A stretch of DNA of 6,434 bases from Acidimicrobiia bacterium. GTDB lineage: Bacteria; Actinomycetota; Acidimicrobiia; Spongiisociales; ZC4RG35. Location of the stretch: assembly GCA_030623125.1 (NCBI GenBank), contig JAUXMQ010000070.1:1-6434 (forward strand). The letters run 5' to 3'. A program made the translations under genes and the position numbers. Positions 6,320 to 6,434 of the stretch are shown here, in pieces. How positions within the stretch are numbered: position 1 is the first letter of the stretch; the number at the start of each line of letters is the position of its first letter. Below the pieces are notes generated by a model. It ran no database searches. It was given only the letters and a program-made list of their open reading frames with translations, and was not told the origin of the DNA.

Positions 6320-6434
6320 TCCGGCCATCGCCCTACTCGAGTTCGACTCGATCAGCGCCGGCATCGTGTCCGGCGATGCCATGGTCAAGTCCTCTCCTCT
6401 GGGATCGATCTATGCGGGGACTGTCCATCCAGGG
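6312..6434 (+). CDS. Second BMC-T shell protein, N-terminal part (cut by the window edge)
   Basis: Only the first 41 residues are in the window. AIALLEFDSISAGIVSGDAMVKSSPLG is the start of a BMC domain of the PduT/BMC-T1 kind: a strand with ALLEF, the first helix, and the edge Lys26 in DAMVK. It continues SIYAGTVHPG toward the pore loop. No in-frame ATG lies before it; TTG 6312 (GGAG nine bases upstream) or TTG 6297 (GAAGGA nine bases upstream) must serve, both overlapping the dehydrogenase stop at 6317-6319. In PduT the motif reads TICPG, whose Cys binds an iron-sulfur cluster at the trimer axis; here that position is His39. From memory it is closest to the non-stacking BMC-T1 group, though a single-domain protein cannot be excluded because the second domain is out of view. 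Confidence 0.85.
   Translation, partial: MSDPAIALLEFDSISAGIVSGDAMVKSSPLGSIYAGTVHPG

Noticed and set aside
1..6434. CRISPR arrays, tRNA or rRNA genes, insertion sequences, attachment sites
   Set aside because: I saw no regularly spaced repeats, no cloverleaf or rRNA signatures, no transposase or integrase motifs and no terminal inverted repeats. The only clear repeat is the in-frame linker repeat in the lipoprotein.

Overview
The window holds the first part of a bacterial microcompartment (BMC) operon, next to two unrelated-looking chromosomal genes. The sequence is GC-rich, has GTG and probably TTG/CTG starts, a Thr/Pro/Glu-linker lipoprotein, and a MerR-like/coiled-coil protein of a style I associate with actinobacteria. 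My best guess is a high-GC actinobacterium, possibly Acidimicrobiia. That assignment is from memory of protein style, with no marker gene to confirm it.

Layout. Positions 76-1182 (+) encode a lipoprotein with a low-complexity linker and a beta-rich exported domain. A short hairpin at 1188-1202 separates it from a convergent gene at 1214-2062 (-). That gene encodes an N-terminal helix-turn-helix protein with a coiled coil and a strongly acidic C-terminal part. A 48-base divergent gap (2063-2110) leads into a tightly packed plus-strand operon that runs off the right edge: RpiB/LacAB-family sugar-phosphate isomerase (2111-2722), deoxyribose-phosphate aldolase DeoC (2735-3568), tandem-domain trimeric shell protein BMC-T (3552-4181), hexameric shell protein BMC-H (4221-4523), pentameric vertex protein BMC-P of the EutN/CcmL family (4549-4857), CoA-acylating aldehyde dehydrogenase of the PduP/EutE type (4811-6319) and the start of a second BMC-T (6312 to the edge).

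How the genes fit together. DeoC splits 2-deoxyribose 5-phosphate into glyceraldehyde 3-phosphate and acetaldehyde. The aldehyde dehydrogenase turns acetaldehyde plus CoA and NAD+ into acetyl-CoA. The BMC-H, BMC-T and BMC-P proteins build the shell that would hold the volatile, toxic aldehyde. All three enzymes carry N-terminal amphipathic-helix extensions that look like encapsulation peptides, so all three are probably cargo. The gene content matches the class of loci called sugar-phosphate-utilising BMCs, and the shell proteins resemble, from memory, those of the Haliangium ochraceum BMC. A phosphotransacylase, an alcohol dehydrogenase and further shell proteins would be expected past the right edge.

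Points most worth a second look: the isomerase has Asp in place of the usual catalytic Cys; an RpiB-type isomerase cannot act conventionally on DeoC's 2-deoxy substrate; two of the cargo peptides share nearly the same motif; the dehydrogenase's best ribosome-binding site points to a CTG start; and the partial second BMC-T has a His where PduT has its iron-sulfur-binding Cys.
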